Of a DNA stretch of 64,000 bases, positions 1-11,228 are shown piece after piece. Below the pieces are notes generated by a model. The model did not search any database, was not told the origin of the DNA, and saw nothing but the letters and a program-made list of their open reading frames with translations. Location: positions 3,038,001-3,102,000 of the forward strand of contig JAUCEF010000006.1 in the NCBI GenBank assembly GCA_033558025.1, written 5' to 3'. This stretch comes from Phytophthora sp. 'mugwort' (lineage: Eukaryota; Oomycota; Peronosporomycetes; Peronosporales; Peronosporaceae). The translations under genes and the position numbers were made by a program. The stretch's first letter is position 1; each line of letters starts with the position of its first letter.

Positions 1-87
1 GCACTAGCAAGATGTCAAGCTCCGAGCACGCCGTTACTTCGTCTACACGCATATACCCCGTCAAAACAGATAGAAACAAAAAACAGT

Positions 88-1155
88 TTATCTGGTTAGT
101 TCCAAATGAAGGCTCATATTCGTACCGATACCGAAATGCGAGGAGCTGTTGTCAAGTACGAGCACCACTGGACGCTGCACACCCTCTCGCGTCAAGTGGA
201 CATCAAACAGCAGCACCCAAAGCTTAAAAACTCTGGCATTACTGAAGCCCTTCGGCGACCCAGTCACCGACGCAAAATCGATCGAGATTGCGGCAACCGC
301 GTTGCGGTAAATACGCTTCCCCGCTAAGATAATAAGCGGGGCCACAGCGATACCGACCGCACTTACGGTAACAACCACATCATGTGAAAGATAGGCTTAG
401 CCTCTTGATTCCAAACGTTAGTAGAACCTTTGACAGCGATCATCTTGCGTGTTGACGCTTTCGGCATGAAGGACGTCTGATCCATGTTGGAGACCTGGCT
501 AGCGTCGAACCTCTTCTCAATGATGAGACGCGCCATCGTGTAGAATAGACCCAGAACCGCTTCAGCTCCGACTTGGTTGCGAACACGGGTAATTTGATGG
601 GCGATACGTGGAGCGAGGACCGGATTTCTTCCTAGGAAAGGCCGGTACCAGCTAGTTGTCAGTGGCTTCAGGGGGGGGGGGGGGCTGTGCGGCGGGTATA
701 CATAGGCTGGGTGGCCAAGTATACCTCGTTGGCCTTGGCAAAAATTCCAGAAGGGCCAACGGGAGCAACGACCCGCTGCATCGCAGCAACCCACTCCACT
801 AAGTCTGCTTCCAGCTATTCGGGGAGCGTGGGCTTTGAGCCGCGACGCATTCCCGTAAGCGGTTTGCCTTCTCGCTGTCAACAGCCTTCTTTAATAGTGT
901 CCGCACGGAGGTTTTCGTTATCCGCGCCACCGCTGCGTACTTCTCGCCTCCGGAAACGCGGGATAGCGTCGCGTGAAGGACTTCGATCTTGTAGGTTCCC
1001 CCACGCGGCAGCTTGACAGCTTGGCGCTTGCTCTCTTTCGCCCCTCCCTCCATGGTCCAGACGCACGAGTGGCTGACCAGGGCCGCCACAAACCGAAAAC
1101 CTGTCCAAATCGATAGCTTGGTTTTGGATTTGTTTTCTAGGGGGACACAAAGCAC
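88..1155 (-). pseudogene. Decayed pogo-like DDE transposase
   Basis: Three minus-strand frames read as consecutive pieces of one transposase. The N-terminal piece (799-1155) carries a helix-turn-helix-like stretch (KYAAVARITKTSVRTLLKKA). The middle piece (363-881) carries NMDQTSF, the usual surround of the first catalytic Asp in DDE_1 (pogo/Tigger) transposases. The C-terminal piece (88-378) carries VLVLDNSSSH, the second catalytic Asp block. The pieces lie in different frames and are separated by stops, so the gene is dead. A 15-base G run at about 669-683 (a proline run on the minus strand) lies in the middle piece. The end with the third acidic residue is outside the window or lost. The DDE_1 family call is fairly secure; the exact subfamily is not. 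Confidence 0.6.
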
Positions 1156-1669
1156 TCAACTGGTCCTCAAGAGCACACCCAATCAGCATGGCAAATGTCG
1201 AATTTGCGCCAAGTGGTTGGTAGAAAGTCTACACCGTGCAAACAACCGGCACCGCGCACTAAAGTGGCAAACTAAGTTATACAAAGTTAAGATACTGAGC
1301 TGTAAAGAGGCTCTGCACGGTATATATGCCACGAATATCTCAGGTTTAACGGCTGAATGCGATAATTTTGGTGTGATTAATTTGACCAATTTTGGTGCAT
1401 GCTTAAATGAGGTATTCTCGATGAGGATTGATGTCCGACTGTCCAGTGGCAAACGATAGCATTGGAGTGGTTTAGTGGCATCGAGTCCACGCGCAATACG
1501 CTTGTTCGAGTCTGCCTGCAGAAATAACACAACAGGATCCTCCTCTGGGGGTCTGGAACCGCTTTGTGAGTTCTTTTGTTAATGCAACGAAGAAAAAGGA
1601 ATGTAATCAGTATCTGTAGCGACACTGAAGTCACACCCTGCTTGTATCCCTCGTTAAAACTGAGTAATA
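1156..1669. other. Non-coding, no recognisable feature
   Basis: No reading frame here has a recognisable motif, and frames on both strands look random. I see no terminal repeat of the preceding transposase relic. Confidence 0.4.
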
Positions 1670-2208
1670 GATAATGCGTTCCTAATGCCGAACTAAAACT
1701 GATTTAAAAGTCCTAATGTAAAATACACATTCTAGTGAATCTGACCTAAAAACAGATTAAATACCACCCTGTATTTTATCATTAAATACTTAGTTCAAAT
1801 CACTTCAGTATAATTTCTGAGCCATACTGTATCAAGTATAGTCGGAGCAAGTATATTGCGATATTCAAGCACGCGGATTGGTCGTAAGCTGAGAACGGAG
1901 GTCACACACGCGAGCGAAGCGAGCATGCCTGCGGTTTGCAGACCGTTGGCGAAGCACACGGACGCAAGCCCAGGACCAACCACTGTTCAACCGTCAAGCG
2001 AAGGCGCAGCCGTAGCAGGCTTAGGGTTCTGTCATCAGCGATCCCTGCGAGCCGCCAGGGTTATTAGGACTGCGTGGAGCGCATAGCTAGGTGATTTTAT
2101 ATAGCGACACCCCTCTTTGGTCGTTTATGCGTGGTCGGATCTTTTATGGTATGGTAGCTGTTTTAATTCACCCGGCTAATTAGCCCTAAAAGGGATCTAA
2201 CTGTCATG
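1670..2208 (+). repeat. ~0.53-kb dispersed repeat, left copy
   Basis: This stretch matches, in opposite orientation, the stretch at about 11,229-11,755, with scattered substitutions and small indels. The shared blocks run from GCGTTCCTAATGCC at the outer end to TAGCCCTAAAAGGGATCTAA at the inner end. A short frame (1856-2086) is conserved between the copies, but that follows from the DNA repeat and is not evidence of coding. Possible identities are terminal inverted repeats of a large DNA transposon, solo LTRs, or MITE-like units inserted in opposite orientation. I cannot see a target duplication. Confidence 0.75.
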
Positions 2209-2349
2209 TATCGCCGGTGTTTTAGTTCAATTATACCACTTTTAGAACAGGTTTTATGTAAGTTTTTACCAGCACCGTCAAATGAATCCGAGTACAGCTC
2301 GACAATTGTCCTTAGTTCTCTGCTAAGCTTCTCCACCTTTCACACACTA

Positions 2350-3576
2350 TCACTTGGAACGTCTAGTCCACACTGAATCATCGACTTCTTCGCCCAGTTG
2401 ACCCCATTGCGGTCTTCTCGTCATTGACCAGCTTGACGCACTGCGCAGCAAGTTCCAAGAAAAAAACTTATTGCCACCCTTTCTTATGGCCTCAGTTCTG
2501 TCTCTCAGGAAGGCGTCGCCAGTGTTTCTTGATGCGCTAAATGGGGAACCGATCTGCTGGATGCACCTTGTCTGTTGCATTAGCTGAAAACAGACTTATA
2601 GTCGTCCGCAGCCGTCGAGCCGCATCTTCGACGTCACAACCACAGTGCCCGCTTGCATTGTCCATCCACATAGTTCTAACAGGCCTGAACGGCCCGCGTA
2701 TCGCCAACATCGTGGCGCCTGGAACCATTGTGTCATGAGGCGGCCATTAAAGAGCGCACTAGGTGATGACCGATAGCACACACCATTCTCGGTGTCGGGC
2801 AGGTTAAGAATCGGGTAGCTGGACTTCTAGTTCTTGAAGATCATCACGGGACAAAGGATACGGGCATCACTGCCTCCTTTTACCAACGCGCACATTGTGA
2901 TGCCGTCTTGATCTGTCTCGCTGACATCAATACGATCATGTCAGAATTGGGCATATTTAGAAAACAATTTCACACATACCTGACACAATGCTGCGGTACT
3001 TGACAGACTGAACACCTATGAAGTCCAGGGTCTTGCCGTCGTCCAGGTCAATGCCGAAATGGCTTTCGTCCATGTTGTACTGATGCTCTGGGTCCAATAT
3101 TCCGTCTTGAAACTGGCGCTTGAAGCTGCCTAAATGCCGTGACACCGCTCTGCCGATCTCCATATGCTTTTCCTCGCTTACTTGTTTCTTGCCCTTGTGG
3201 CGCCTGTACACGATACTGTAGCGCTCAGAAAAACAAATTCTTGGATGCGTCGAGGCGTGAGGAGGTTGTCGAACGGCTTGTCTTTTACGGTGTAGCGCAC
3301 GTTGAAGACGTGGTGCTCGCTGTCTTCAATGAAGACGACCAAGACGACCCCCATCTCTGCAATCAGCCGATTTGTTACCTTGACACCTGCGCGTCTGAGA
3401 CGCCGGAATTCGCTCAGCATAAGCGGGTACGACCACTCCCAATGGGCACTGAGCTGCCGGCCTCGACCACCCAGTGCCCCTAACAACGAACTGATGGTAC
3501 TTAGTGGGTTGGGGGCTGTCAGCTGGGTCGCCGTGTTGCCCTCTCGCTTCTTCCACCAGTCACGCGCCTTGTTCAT
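2350..3576 (-). pseudogene. Decayed pogo-like DDE transposase, copy A
   Basis: Read on the minus strand, the 5' part (3178-3576) holds a DNA-binding N-terminus. It is followed by YNMDESHFGIDLDDGKTLDF (2957-3211), the first catalytic Asp block. Then come WMDNASGH (second Asp block) and SANATDKVHPADRF (third acidic block, 2537-2728). The 3' end at about 2350 is out of frame. A second member of the same family lies at 25,475-27,315: compare YNMDESHFGIDLDDGK here with NNDEAHFVIDFDKEK there, and HPAD with QPAD. Several frameshifts and stops make it non-functional. The element lies just inside the left copy of the inverted 0.53-kb repeat, so it may have been cargo or an independent insertion. Confidence 0.6.
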
Positions 3577-3960
3577 ATTGACAAGGCGCTAAGACGAGTG
3601 AAACAGACCTGTCAGGTGTCTAAACTGTTAAGCTAAACCAAATATTGCATAAACCTTTAGATTCGTGCAGGGCCTTGTCTAGCTCCATCCAGTCAGTACA
3701 GCGCACACGATCCCACATCGGAACACTTGTTGGAGGCTGCGATGTTCTGCTTATAGCATCGCGACGTTTAATAATGACGAGAACAAGCTGCGTTAACTGT
3801 TGTGCTGTAAGTCTGAAGATGGTTGGGTATAGGCTCAATCCGGAGCTGTGTCTTGTCCGACTAATTGAGGTCAATGACAATTATAGGAAAATATACCTCG
3901 TTGCTGCAATTAGTACGTGCATGATTTTTCAAGTCACACGACTAAATAGGGTGAACGGTG

Positions 3961-4045
3961 TACTACAGTACGTAAAATGGGACTGTACTATTGTGTTCGT
4001 CTGCACGACACGATACACGTAGTATAGTTCCATTTTACGGTAGTA
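3961..4045. repeat. Imperfect ~85-bp hairpin
   Basis: The arm at 3961-3990 (CGTAAAATGGGACTGTACTA) is nearly complementary to 4019-4045 (TAGTATAGTTCCATTTTACGG). The ~28-bp interval between them contains its own short stem, GTGTTCGT against ACGACAC. The whole could fold into one long hairpin. It may be a MITE core or a small-RNA precursor. No frame in the surrounding 3,577-4,280 stretch is convincing. Confidence 0.5.
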
Positions 4046-4280
4046 TTCTCGTAAAAGGAAGCATTTTGCCTCATTTTATGAAACTACGGTGCTACTCCAC
4101 CGTGTCGCTAATTGAACACACGTGTTACTACCCCGGAAAAATAAATGGAAATGAATCGGCCTCTGCTATTTATCGTTGGTTTGTGGCTAGGCCATCAGTG
4201 ACGCTTTAATTCGGCACTTATATCATTCAAATGTACGGAATTACCGAAGCATGCCCAATTAGGCGTTGTTTATCTTAGTT

Positions 4281-4577
4281 TCAGTATGCAATTTCTTTTG
4301 CTGGTGTGAGCACTGTCCGGTGACTTGTTAGGGTGCTTGGTTTCAGAGACGAGATAGCTGCAACAGAGTTTGCCAAGGGAATGATGTCGAAAAACTGCTT
4401 ATCTTGGAGCTGACCTTCGAGCGCGTAGTTGGTTAGTGATCCACGGTAAACGGGTTTGAGTCCCTTGAGACTGCTGAAGTCACCTTCAACCGTGTGAGTA
4501 CCAGACGGTACCGACGCTAATCCAACGACGAACGAAATTAGCTCATTAAACTCGTTTAGTGTCTCAATAGCTTCCAC
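4281..4577 (-). pseudogene. hAT transposase C-terminal remnant
   Basis: The minus-strand frame contains SGTHTVEGDFSSLKG followed by SLTNYALEGQLQDKQF. This resembles the C-terminal dimerisation-region motif of oomycete hAT-type transposases (P-S-x-H-T-x-V-E-x-D-F-S and S-N-Y-x-L-E-G-x-x-x-x-K-Q). Only about 100 codons remain. The rest of the gene was not found upstream (4,578-4,950 contains only short unrecognised frames such as 4651-4857). The Copia element inserted about 380 bp away. Confidence 0.45.
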
Positions 4578-4948
4578 GTCTGATGTGCATCAGCTCGAAA
4601 AGAATTATTGACAGCGAGTTTGAAGATATCGTCGGTAGTGTACTTACTGATCAGCTTCCAGATACGAGACAACCCAGAGTTCCATAGTGAGCCTTCAATC
4701 TAAATCGATGTGTCAACATCAGCACCTGGAACCGATCTGAGGCACACTGAACACTTTCCAGCGGTATAATAAAGATAGATGAAGCGTCCCCACTGCTTAC
4801 TTCTATCTTGATGGCTTCAGTGCCACGGATGAAACTGGTAATTTCACTGGAAACCACCTTTTCATTTAGGCACCAGACGAGTCACCAATTAGGTATCCTG
4901 TACTTTTTCATAACAGAATGCCTAAATAGCAGAGGCCTGGAAATGATG

Positions 4949-4953
4949 GTATC
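4949..4953. repeat. Target-site duplication GTATC (left)
   Basis: The five bases GTATC sit immediately before the left LTR and are repeated at 9653-9657 immediately after the right LTR. This is the hallmark of integrase-mediated insertion with a 5-bp stagger, typical of Copia elements. Confidence 0.9.
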
Positions 4954-5197
4954 TGTTGGAATCCTGGCACTCGCCGGTGATGTCCCGTCACTGAAAATGA
5001 TGACCAGGAGGCAGATCACCATTTTGGTGCCTGGAGAATTCGAAAATGAACGTTGCGCTTCTAGAAGGCTAGCTAATACTAGCGGTGAATATGCTGGGTG
5101 ACTGAGATGAGTTAATCCTCGTTGTGAGCTGCTGTAAGGCTAGTTTTAACCGGAGTTCACTACACTCACTTTTCAATATCCACTCAATATCCCAGCA
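4954..5197 (+). repeat. Copia left LTR (244 bp)
   Basis: It begins TGTTGGAATCC and ends ATATCCCAGCA (TG...CA). It aligns over its full length with 9409-9652. By eye I count about 14 differences (12-13 substitutions and two one-base indels), roughly 94% identity, so the insertion is not recent. The LTR is expected to hold the promoter and R region; I see no clear TATA box. Confidence 0.9.
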
Positions 5198-5273
5198 GAT
5201 TATAAGCCTCAACGCTTTAGCCTGCGCAAATTGCTGCCGCTACATCAACGACGACCCCGACAGCTCAACGAAG

Positions 5274-6069
5274 ATGAAGCGCCCGGAAGACCTGCTTTCA
5301 AACGATAATTACTATCACTGGGAATTCAATACGAGGATGACCCTGCCGCGGTAGGGCCTACTGGAACATGCGGAAATCCTGAAGCCCGAACACGAGTGGA
5401 CTGCTGATTAGAAGGCCCAGGACATGAAGGCATTCGCGCTGATAAGGAGTTGCTGTGGAGCATCAAGCGAAGATCCGAGGCGCACGTACTACCTTCGAAG
5501 CATGGGAGACACTTCGTGAATACTACAACCGACGCAAGCTGCATAACCGCGTCACGGTGACGCGAGAGCTGCACGACCTCTCGATGCAGAGTGGAGCAAG
5601 CATGACAACTCACATCGCCGCTTTGATGGCCATGACAACTCACATCGGCCGCTTCGATGAGCTTGTCAATCGAATGGAAGCCGTCGGTGAGCCGATGGAC
5701 TACGACCGCTAGCTTGTTATTCTGTTGGGTAGTCTGTCTAGCAAGTACGAGATGACAGTCTCCATCATAGAGAATATTACCAGAATTTCGCTCGTCGAAG
5801 TGAAAGCAAAACTGCTGAAGGAGTACGAAAAACGTTCGATGACGGCGAAGACTGCTGAGGAGGGTGCGTTTAAGGCGCGAGGAAACAACAGTCGTCACGA
5901 AAGCAGCGAGGAGGCCGAAAGTCGGCTGGTCCACAGTGAGGAAAGCCCTTTTCGGGAAAGTGGTTTAAATGCGGACAGCGCGGCCACAAGAAAGCTGCGA
6001 CGACCAATGACGAGGAAGAGGAGGTCATGTTCATGGCCAACGCGAGTAGCCAGACGGGATGACTGTTGA
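5274..6069 (+). pseudogene. Copia gag, broken
   Basis: The frame opens at ATG 5274 (MKRPEDLLSNDNYYHWEFN), the typical start of an oomycete Copia gag. A stop appears at 5350 and further stops follow. The frame resumes at about 5455-5712 with a UBN2-type gag core (FEAWETLREYYN, HDLSMQ, then GEPMDYDR). A stop after YDR interrupts it before LLGSLSSKYE. In another frame near 5950-6000 a zinc-knuckle remnant reads FKCGQRGHKKA; its first and last cysteines appear to be lost. Gag would package the element RNA. This copy is dead. Confidence 0.8.
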
Positions 6070-9000
6070 TAGTGGAGCGTCCTCGCACATGCCACCTCAC
6101 CGGACGGATTACATCACGCACCGCGATCTGCCATAGAGTATCGATGTCTGCATTGCGGATGGAGAGAGTTTGGCTGCAGTGGGAGTAGGAGACGTCGTGA
6201 TGAAGTGCAACAACTGCACTATAACCATGACCGACATCCTGCACATTCCGCGATGGATCGATGATTGATGTCTGTGTCGAAACTCGCGTCGAAGGGGTTC
6301 ATGATGGAGCTCACGGAGGCCAAGTGCAAGATCATGAAGGGCACCCAATGCATCCTGGTGGCACCGCGTAGCGGTAATGTCTACAAGGTGAATGAAGATC
6401 CTGCGCACACAGCCCAGTTTGCTGAGCACCACCCGACTTCGAGCAAGTGGGAGGTATGGCATGCATGTCTCGGTCACACGCCCTACGAGAACTACCAGAA
6501 GACGAAGGCTGTGACCCACGGGTTGCCAAAACTGAAAAAGGATGACAGCGAGTTTTGTGCGAAGGCTGCTATGGGGAAGCAGCAGGTAGCAAAGTTCCTG
6601 AAGGCGTCGAAACCAGTGAAAAGACGACGGGTGTCCACCAACTCGTGCATGCCGATGTGATGGGCCCAATGCGGATCACGTGTAGCGGTGGATCTTGCTA
6701 CGTGCTGCTGTTTGTGGACGATTACTCTCGGTTCGTGACGGGCTACTTCCTGAAAACTAAGAGCGAGGTGGCGACGAAGTTCGACGAGTACAAGAGGCTA
6801 GTAGAGAACCAGTGGAACGCGAAATTGAAGTGCATCCGCTCAGACAAATGGCACTGAGTTTGCCAACAAGGGGTTCAGTCGCATATGCGCGGAAAATGGG
6901 ATCGTGCATCAGTTTACTGCACCGTACAGTCCATAGCAAAATGGGTTTGCCGAACGGATGAACAGAACCGTGATGGAAATGGCAAGGTGTCTCATGCACT
7001 ACAAAGGCGTTCAGCAGCGATGGTGGGCGGAAGCTGTCAACACTACCATTACACGATCAACCGGATCACGAGTTCGCGTCGCCCGGCCGCGACCCCATTC
7101 GAAATCTGCTTTGAATGCCGCCCGAGCATCGAAAACTTGAAGTCATTTGTCTCGCTCGGTTATGCTCACATCGACAAGTCGAAGCGAACCAAGCTTGATG
7201 CAAAGGGTTTCCGTTGCATGTTACTCGGCTATGCGGAAGGCGCGGAGGCCTATCGGGTTCTGAATCTCAATACCGGTAAGGCGGTTGTGGGTCGCTCCAT
7301 GATCCTGGATGAGCGCCAAGTCGATAGTATCTACGACTACAACGCGAGTGCTGATGGTGATGGAGCTGGTGGTGATTCCTGAAGTAATGATTGAGCAGGA
7401 TGATGATGATGATGATCTTGTACGGCATCCGTCGGAGGCTCAACTAGGACATCATGAGCCAATGGAAGTGGATGCTAGCGAGCATAACGACCCAGCCAAC
7501 GACGAAGAGATGATACCATCAGACGATTCCGTTTTTGATATGAGTCGCGAGCGAGTGGAGATGAGCAGAGCATAAGTCATGCTCTCGTGCCTCGTCGACC
7601 AGATCCGGTAGTACAGAGCGACGCATTGGTGTTTCGCCGGGCGAACACCCATCGTGTACAACGCCAACACCACGCACACATTCTACCGAGTATAGAACCG
7701 GGAGAGCGCTCGCTGTACTTTCTTGAAGATGACCAGACTTCTGACCATGGTGATGTCGACCTCGACGAGCCACCGAGAAAGCGCTCCTGACTTCTTGCTT
7801 ACATCACTCCGTTGGCAAGTATAACTCATGCTCCAACCAGCTACGCCGCTGCAATGCATTTCATGTGAGAGAAATAAGTGGATTGATACTGTCAATGCTG
7901 TGCTTGATGCACATCGTTGCAACGAGACCTGCAGACTGGTGGTGAAGCGCAAGGCAGACATGAAGGTGATTGGGTGCAAATGGGGATTCGCGCTGAAAAA
8001 GAATGCTGAAGGCGCGATCATCCGCTTCAAAGCACGACTGGTTGCCTTGGGCTACCGACAGCAGTTTGGAGTTGACTTCTTTGACACTTACTCTCCTACT
8101 GCGAACATCAACTCGATTCGGATCGTTCTCGCTTTGTGTTGCGCCGAAGGCTATATCATCGCCCAGATTGATGTGGGTACAACATTTCTCAATGCGAACC
8201 TTGATGATCTGGTATATATGGAGCCTCCTGAAGGTCTCGATGTTGACGACGACAAAGTGTGCCTGCTGCGGAAATCTTTATTCGGTCTCAAGCAAGCCGC
8301 CTTTGCTTGACACAAGACTGTTCATGCGTTTCTCTTGTAGATTGGTTTCGTGGCTTGCTCCGCCGACCAATGCATCTACGCCAAGGACCATGACGGCATG
8401 CGCGTGCTGATCTGTCTTTATATTGACGACATGATAATTGCTGCACGGCGCCGCAGCGATATTGACAAGGTGCAGTGGATGATTAAGGCACGCTTTCGGA
8501 TCAAGGACCTTGGCATCGCAAAGTTTTGGGCATGGAGATCGAGCATGACCTGTCGAAGAAACGTTGCACGTGACGCAGAAGCAGTACATCAAGGAGATGG
8601 CAATTCGTTTCAATCAAGATGAAGCCAAGTCCATTGTCAACCTGTGCGATGCTGGTCTCAAGCTCGCCCGTGACGACTGTCCGACATCTGAAGCAGACAA
8701 GAGGGAGATGGCAAAGCGACCATACCGTTCGTTAATAGGAAGCCTTTTGTACGTCGCGTGTAGACACGCCCAGATGTGGCTTATGCCGTGAGCCACCTCA
8801 GTCGGTTTCTGGAGAACCCTGGGCCCTTGCACTGGCGAGCAGCTATCCGAGTGCTTCGATACCTGCGTGCGAGCTGTAACTGTGGCATTGCCTTCGATGG
8901 GGCGATGGTTGATGACCTGCTCGGCTCACTGCCTACTGTGATGCCGCCTGGGGTAGCAATCCTGACGATCGCAGATCCGTCTCCGGAGTGATGTTGATAC

Positions 9001-9401
9001 TATGCGGAGGACCCGTGGCATACAAGTCCAAGTACCAGTCGTCTGTCGTGTTGAGTTCTGCTGAAGCAGAATATATGTCGCTAAGCCTTTGTGCACAGGA
9101 AGTGATGTGCGCGCGCACACTAATTGGGGACCTCGAGAAACTTGCCCCCGGACTGACCGAGGTCTTTGAGGACAACAAGGGTGCCATTGCTCTTACAAAG
9201 ACCTCTGGATACCAGCCCCGAACGAAGCACATAAATATTCAAAATAATCATTTTGTGCGGGAGAAGGTTGAAGGCAACATGATCAAAGCGCGGTATGTGG
9301 AGATGAAGGAATGGCTTGCCGATATTCTAACCAAGCGTCTCGCGACCAAGCGCTTTCAGTACTTACGCGCCGAATTCGTGAAGGCTGTCACCGACAAGTG
9401 A
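6058..9401 (+). pseudogene. Copia pol (protease-integrase-RT-RNase H), broken
   Basis: The protease active site VDSGAS is at 6065-6082. A gag-pre-integrase piece (WHACLGH) lies in 6265-6660. The integrase core (HADVMGPM, FVDDYSRFVTGYFL) lies in 6555-6857 and continues in another frame to about 7380 (LGYAHIDKSKRTKLD). Reverse transcriptase begins at about 7930 (KWGFALKKN, FKARLVALGYRQQFGVDFFDTYSPTA) and includes the polymerase motif LYIDDMIIA near 8419-8445. RNase H is at 8988-9401 (SSAEAEYMSLSLCAQE, EDNKGAIALTK), ending at TGA 9399-9401. At least six frame changes or stops separate these blocks. Acidic, low-complexity codons (GAT runs) fill the linker at 7,390-7,570. Confidence 0.85.
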
Positions 9402-9408
9402 GTGGGAG

Positions 9409-9652
9409 TGTTGGAATCCTGGCACTCGCTGGTGATGTCCCGTCACAGAAAATGATGACCAGGATGCAGATCACCGTTTGGTGCCTGGAGAATTCGAAAA
9501 TGAACGTTGCGCTTCTAGAAGGCTAGCTAATACTAGCGGTGAATATGCTGGGTGGCTGAGATGAGTTAGTCCTTGTTGTGAGCTGGTGTAAGGCTAGTTT
9601 TAACCGGAGTTCAATACGCTCACTTTTCAATATCCCACTCAGCATCCCAACA
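9409..9652 (+). repeat. Copia right LTR (244 bp)
   Basis: It begins TGTTGGAATCC and ends CATCCCAACA, matching the left LTR. It follows the RNase H stop by only 7 bp and is preceded by the polypurine tract AGTGGGAG. Confidence 0.9.
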
Positions 9653-9657
9653 GTATC
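9653..9657. repeat. Target-site duplication GTATC (right)
   Basis: It is identical to 4949-4953. Removing the element and one copy of GTATC restores the pre-insertion sequence around ...GATGGTATCAGCTG.... Confidence 0.9.
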
Positions 9658-10153
9658 AGCTGAGTATTGCGCGCTGACTATGGAGAACAGATGGTCAGTT
9701 GAGAGCTATATCGGCCAAACATAAAAGCCCATGTCCGACAGAACTCAAATATAGAGCTCTTCGACTTGGGCGTTTTTAGATCCATGGTACATTGGCAGGA
9801 ATTTCATTTAACTCGCATGGACAGCTACTTGCAACCATTCAAACTGATATGCATCAGTTTATGCGTGCAGTTGTACAGCATACGAAGTCGCAGGTATGGA
9901 ACCAGGTCCTTCAGCGAGTCGTCCACCTTCTTTACGTTACGAGCAACTCGAGAACCACAAGACACCACACGCCGCAGAAAGTGCCATCTTCCTGTTCCAC
10001 ACCAATTCAACCTTCTCATAGTTTAGTCTTTTTTTTGCCTGCCGCGTTTACGCTCGAGAACGGCAGCCACGCTTGGTTCCGAGGCGCGTTGTTCGTAGAG
10101 CTCTGCAAAAGGTCAAACAACATTGCTTGTCCTGTTGCCCTGTCAACAAAGAG
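9658..10153. other. Non-coding flank of Copia insertion
   Basis: Frames at 9766-10262 (plus) and 9825-10019 (minus) carry no motif I recognise. The minus-strand frame may be a decayed 3' continuation of the unknown gene relic at 10,154-11,150. Confidence 0.35.
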
Positions 10154-11150
10154 TCAAACCCAGTGGTGGCCATCGAAGTTCGCCACGCCGGTAATTCTGG
10201 GGTTGCTTGACTTCAGTCCACCGTGGCTGCCAGCGATTTTCTGTTTCGACCCGAATCCGTGAAATTTTGACACGCTGGGTTGATAACGCCGGCGTTGGGG
10301 TATGCGTCCTTCAGGTAGAGCAGATATGTAAGCACGACTGTGGTGTTGAGCCACATCTTGCCCCGCAAATTTAGTAGCTATGCACCATTCACTTGTTCCG
10401 ACTGTAGTAGAGTCACCCAAATTTAACGTCCGCACAGCGGTGATAATGGTGGCCTACATCACGACGATCAAATACGTTAATTTTTATATTTTCCGGTGAA
10501 CGTTGCTGTAGTTTCAGGTGGTACAAAAATGCAGAATCGTTGCTTATTTTGTCAACCCACCAAAAGACCATGAAAAGGGGTCGAATATCGCCATCATTCC
10601 ACGCAACGCGCTCAATCCGCTCCATGCAGAATCTGGCTTGACGGAAAGCGTTCTTAGCCGTGAGAATTCGGTTCAGGATAGAGTTGGTCATAAGAAGAAA
10701 TCGATCCGAAGTTCCACCACTACGCTAGTACAGCTGCTCAGATCGTTTATGGTCAATTGCAAAGATTGCTTCTTCCGGTCTTGCCACGGGTAAGGCACCT
10801 CGGGATGATATGCATTTCCAGTCCTTCATTGAAGTAGGGATTTTGAAGAGGCTTGTGAACGTCGACCATAGGCAGCGTAACCTTGCTGACCAGCTCTTCA
10901 GCGGATTTAATACTGTAGAACCCCTCGGGAATAGCTTCTACATCGTCAAGCGTAGCTGCGCGATGCTGCTTGTTGTCCCCAATTCTTCTAGACAGCTTGC
11001 GCGCAGCTTCTGTTCTCTGAGTTCGCGTCATAGCGCTCTCTCTCTTGCGGGCAAGACCTGTAGGTACTGGCGGAGTGGCGAAAACATATGTCGTAGCTTC
11101 TGAAGTCCCGAGGGTGGCATCTGGTTGGCGGCGCTTCCTTGGCGCGTCGG
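10154..11150 (-). pseudogene. Relic of unrecognised protein gene
   Basis: Three minus-strand frames (10,753-11,150; 10,413-10,691; 10,154-10,435) follow each other and have protein-like composition. The first opens in a basic region (APRKRRQ, then MTRTQRTEAARKLSRR) and runs into DDVEAIPEGFYSIKSAEEL. The second contains ERIERVAWNDGDIRPLFMVF, and the third FAGQDVAQHHSRAY. Frame changes separate them, so this is a pseudogene or a rearranged transposon gene. It ends just inside the right copy of the inverted 0.53-kb repeat, mirroring the pogo relic at the other end of the block. I do not recognise the family. Confidence 0.3.
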
Positions 11151-11228
11151 TGCTGGTTAATACACACCTAAAAATGTAACTAAAAATGTTCTAATTGTTC
11201 TAAACACGTGCAGTATATTACGGTATTA

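Larger units (their letters stand above)
4954..9652 (+). mobile_element. Copia-type LTR retrotransposon, 4,699 bp, coding-dead
   Basis: Two 244-bp LTRs flank a gag-pol region. Domain order is gag (UBN2-like), zinc knuckle, protease (DSGAS), gag-pre-integrase, integrase, reverse transcriptase, RNase H. Integrase before reverse transcriptase defines Ty1/Copia. A 5-bp duplication (GTATC) flanks the element. A purine-rich tract (AGTGGGAG, 9401-9408) directly precedes the right LTR, as expected for plus-strand priming. The primer-binding site should lie just after 5197; the sequence there does not match the common initiator-Met tRNA site that I would recognise. Multiple stops and frameshifts in gag and pol show that it can no longer encode its own proteins. 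Confidence 0.92.

Noticed and set aside
1856..2086. Short frame conserved between the two inverted repeats
   Set aside because: The similarity follows from the DNA repeat itself. The two versions differ by frame-breaking changes at the ends, and no protein motif is present.
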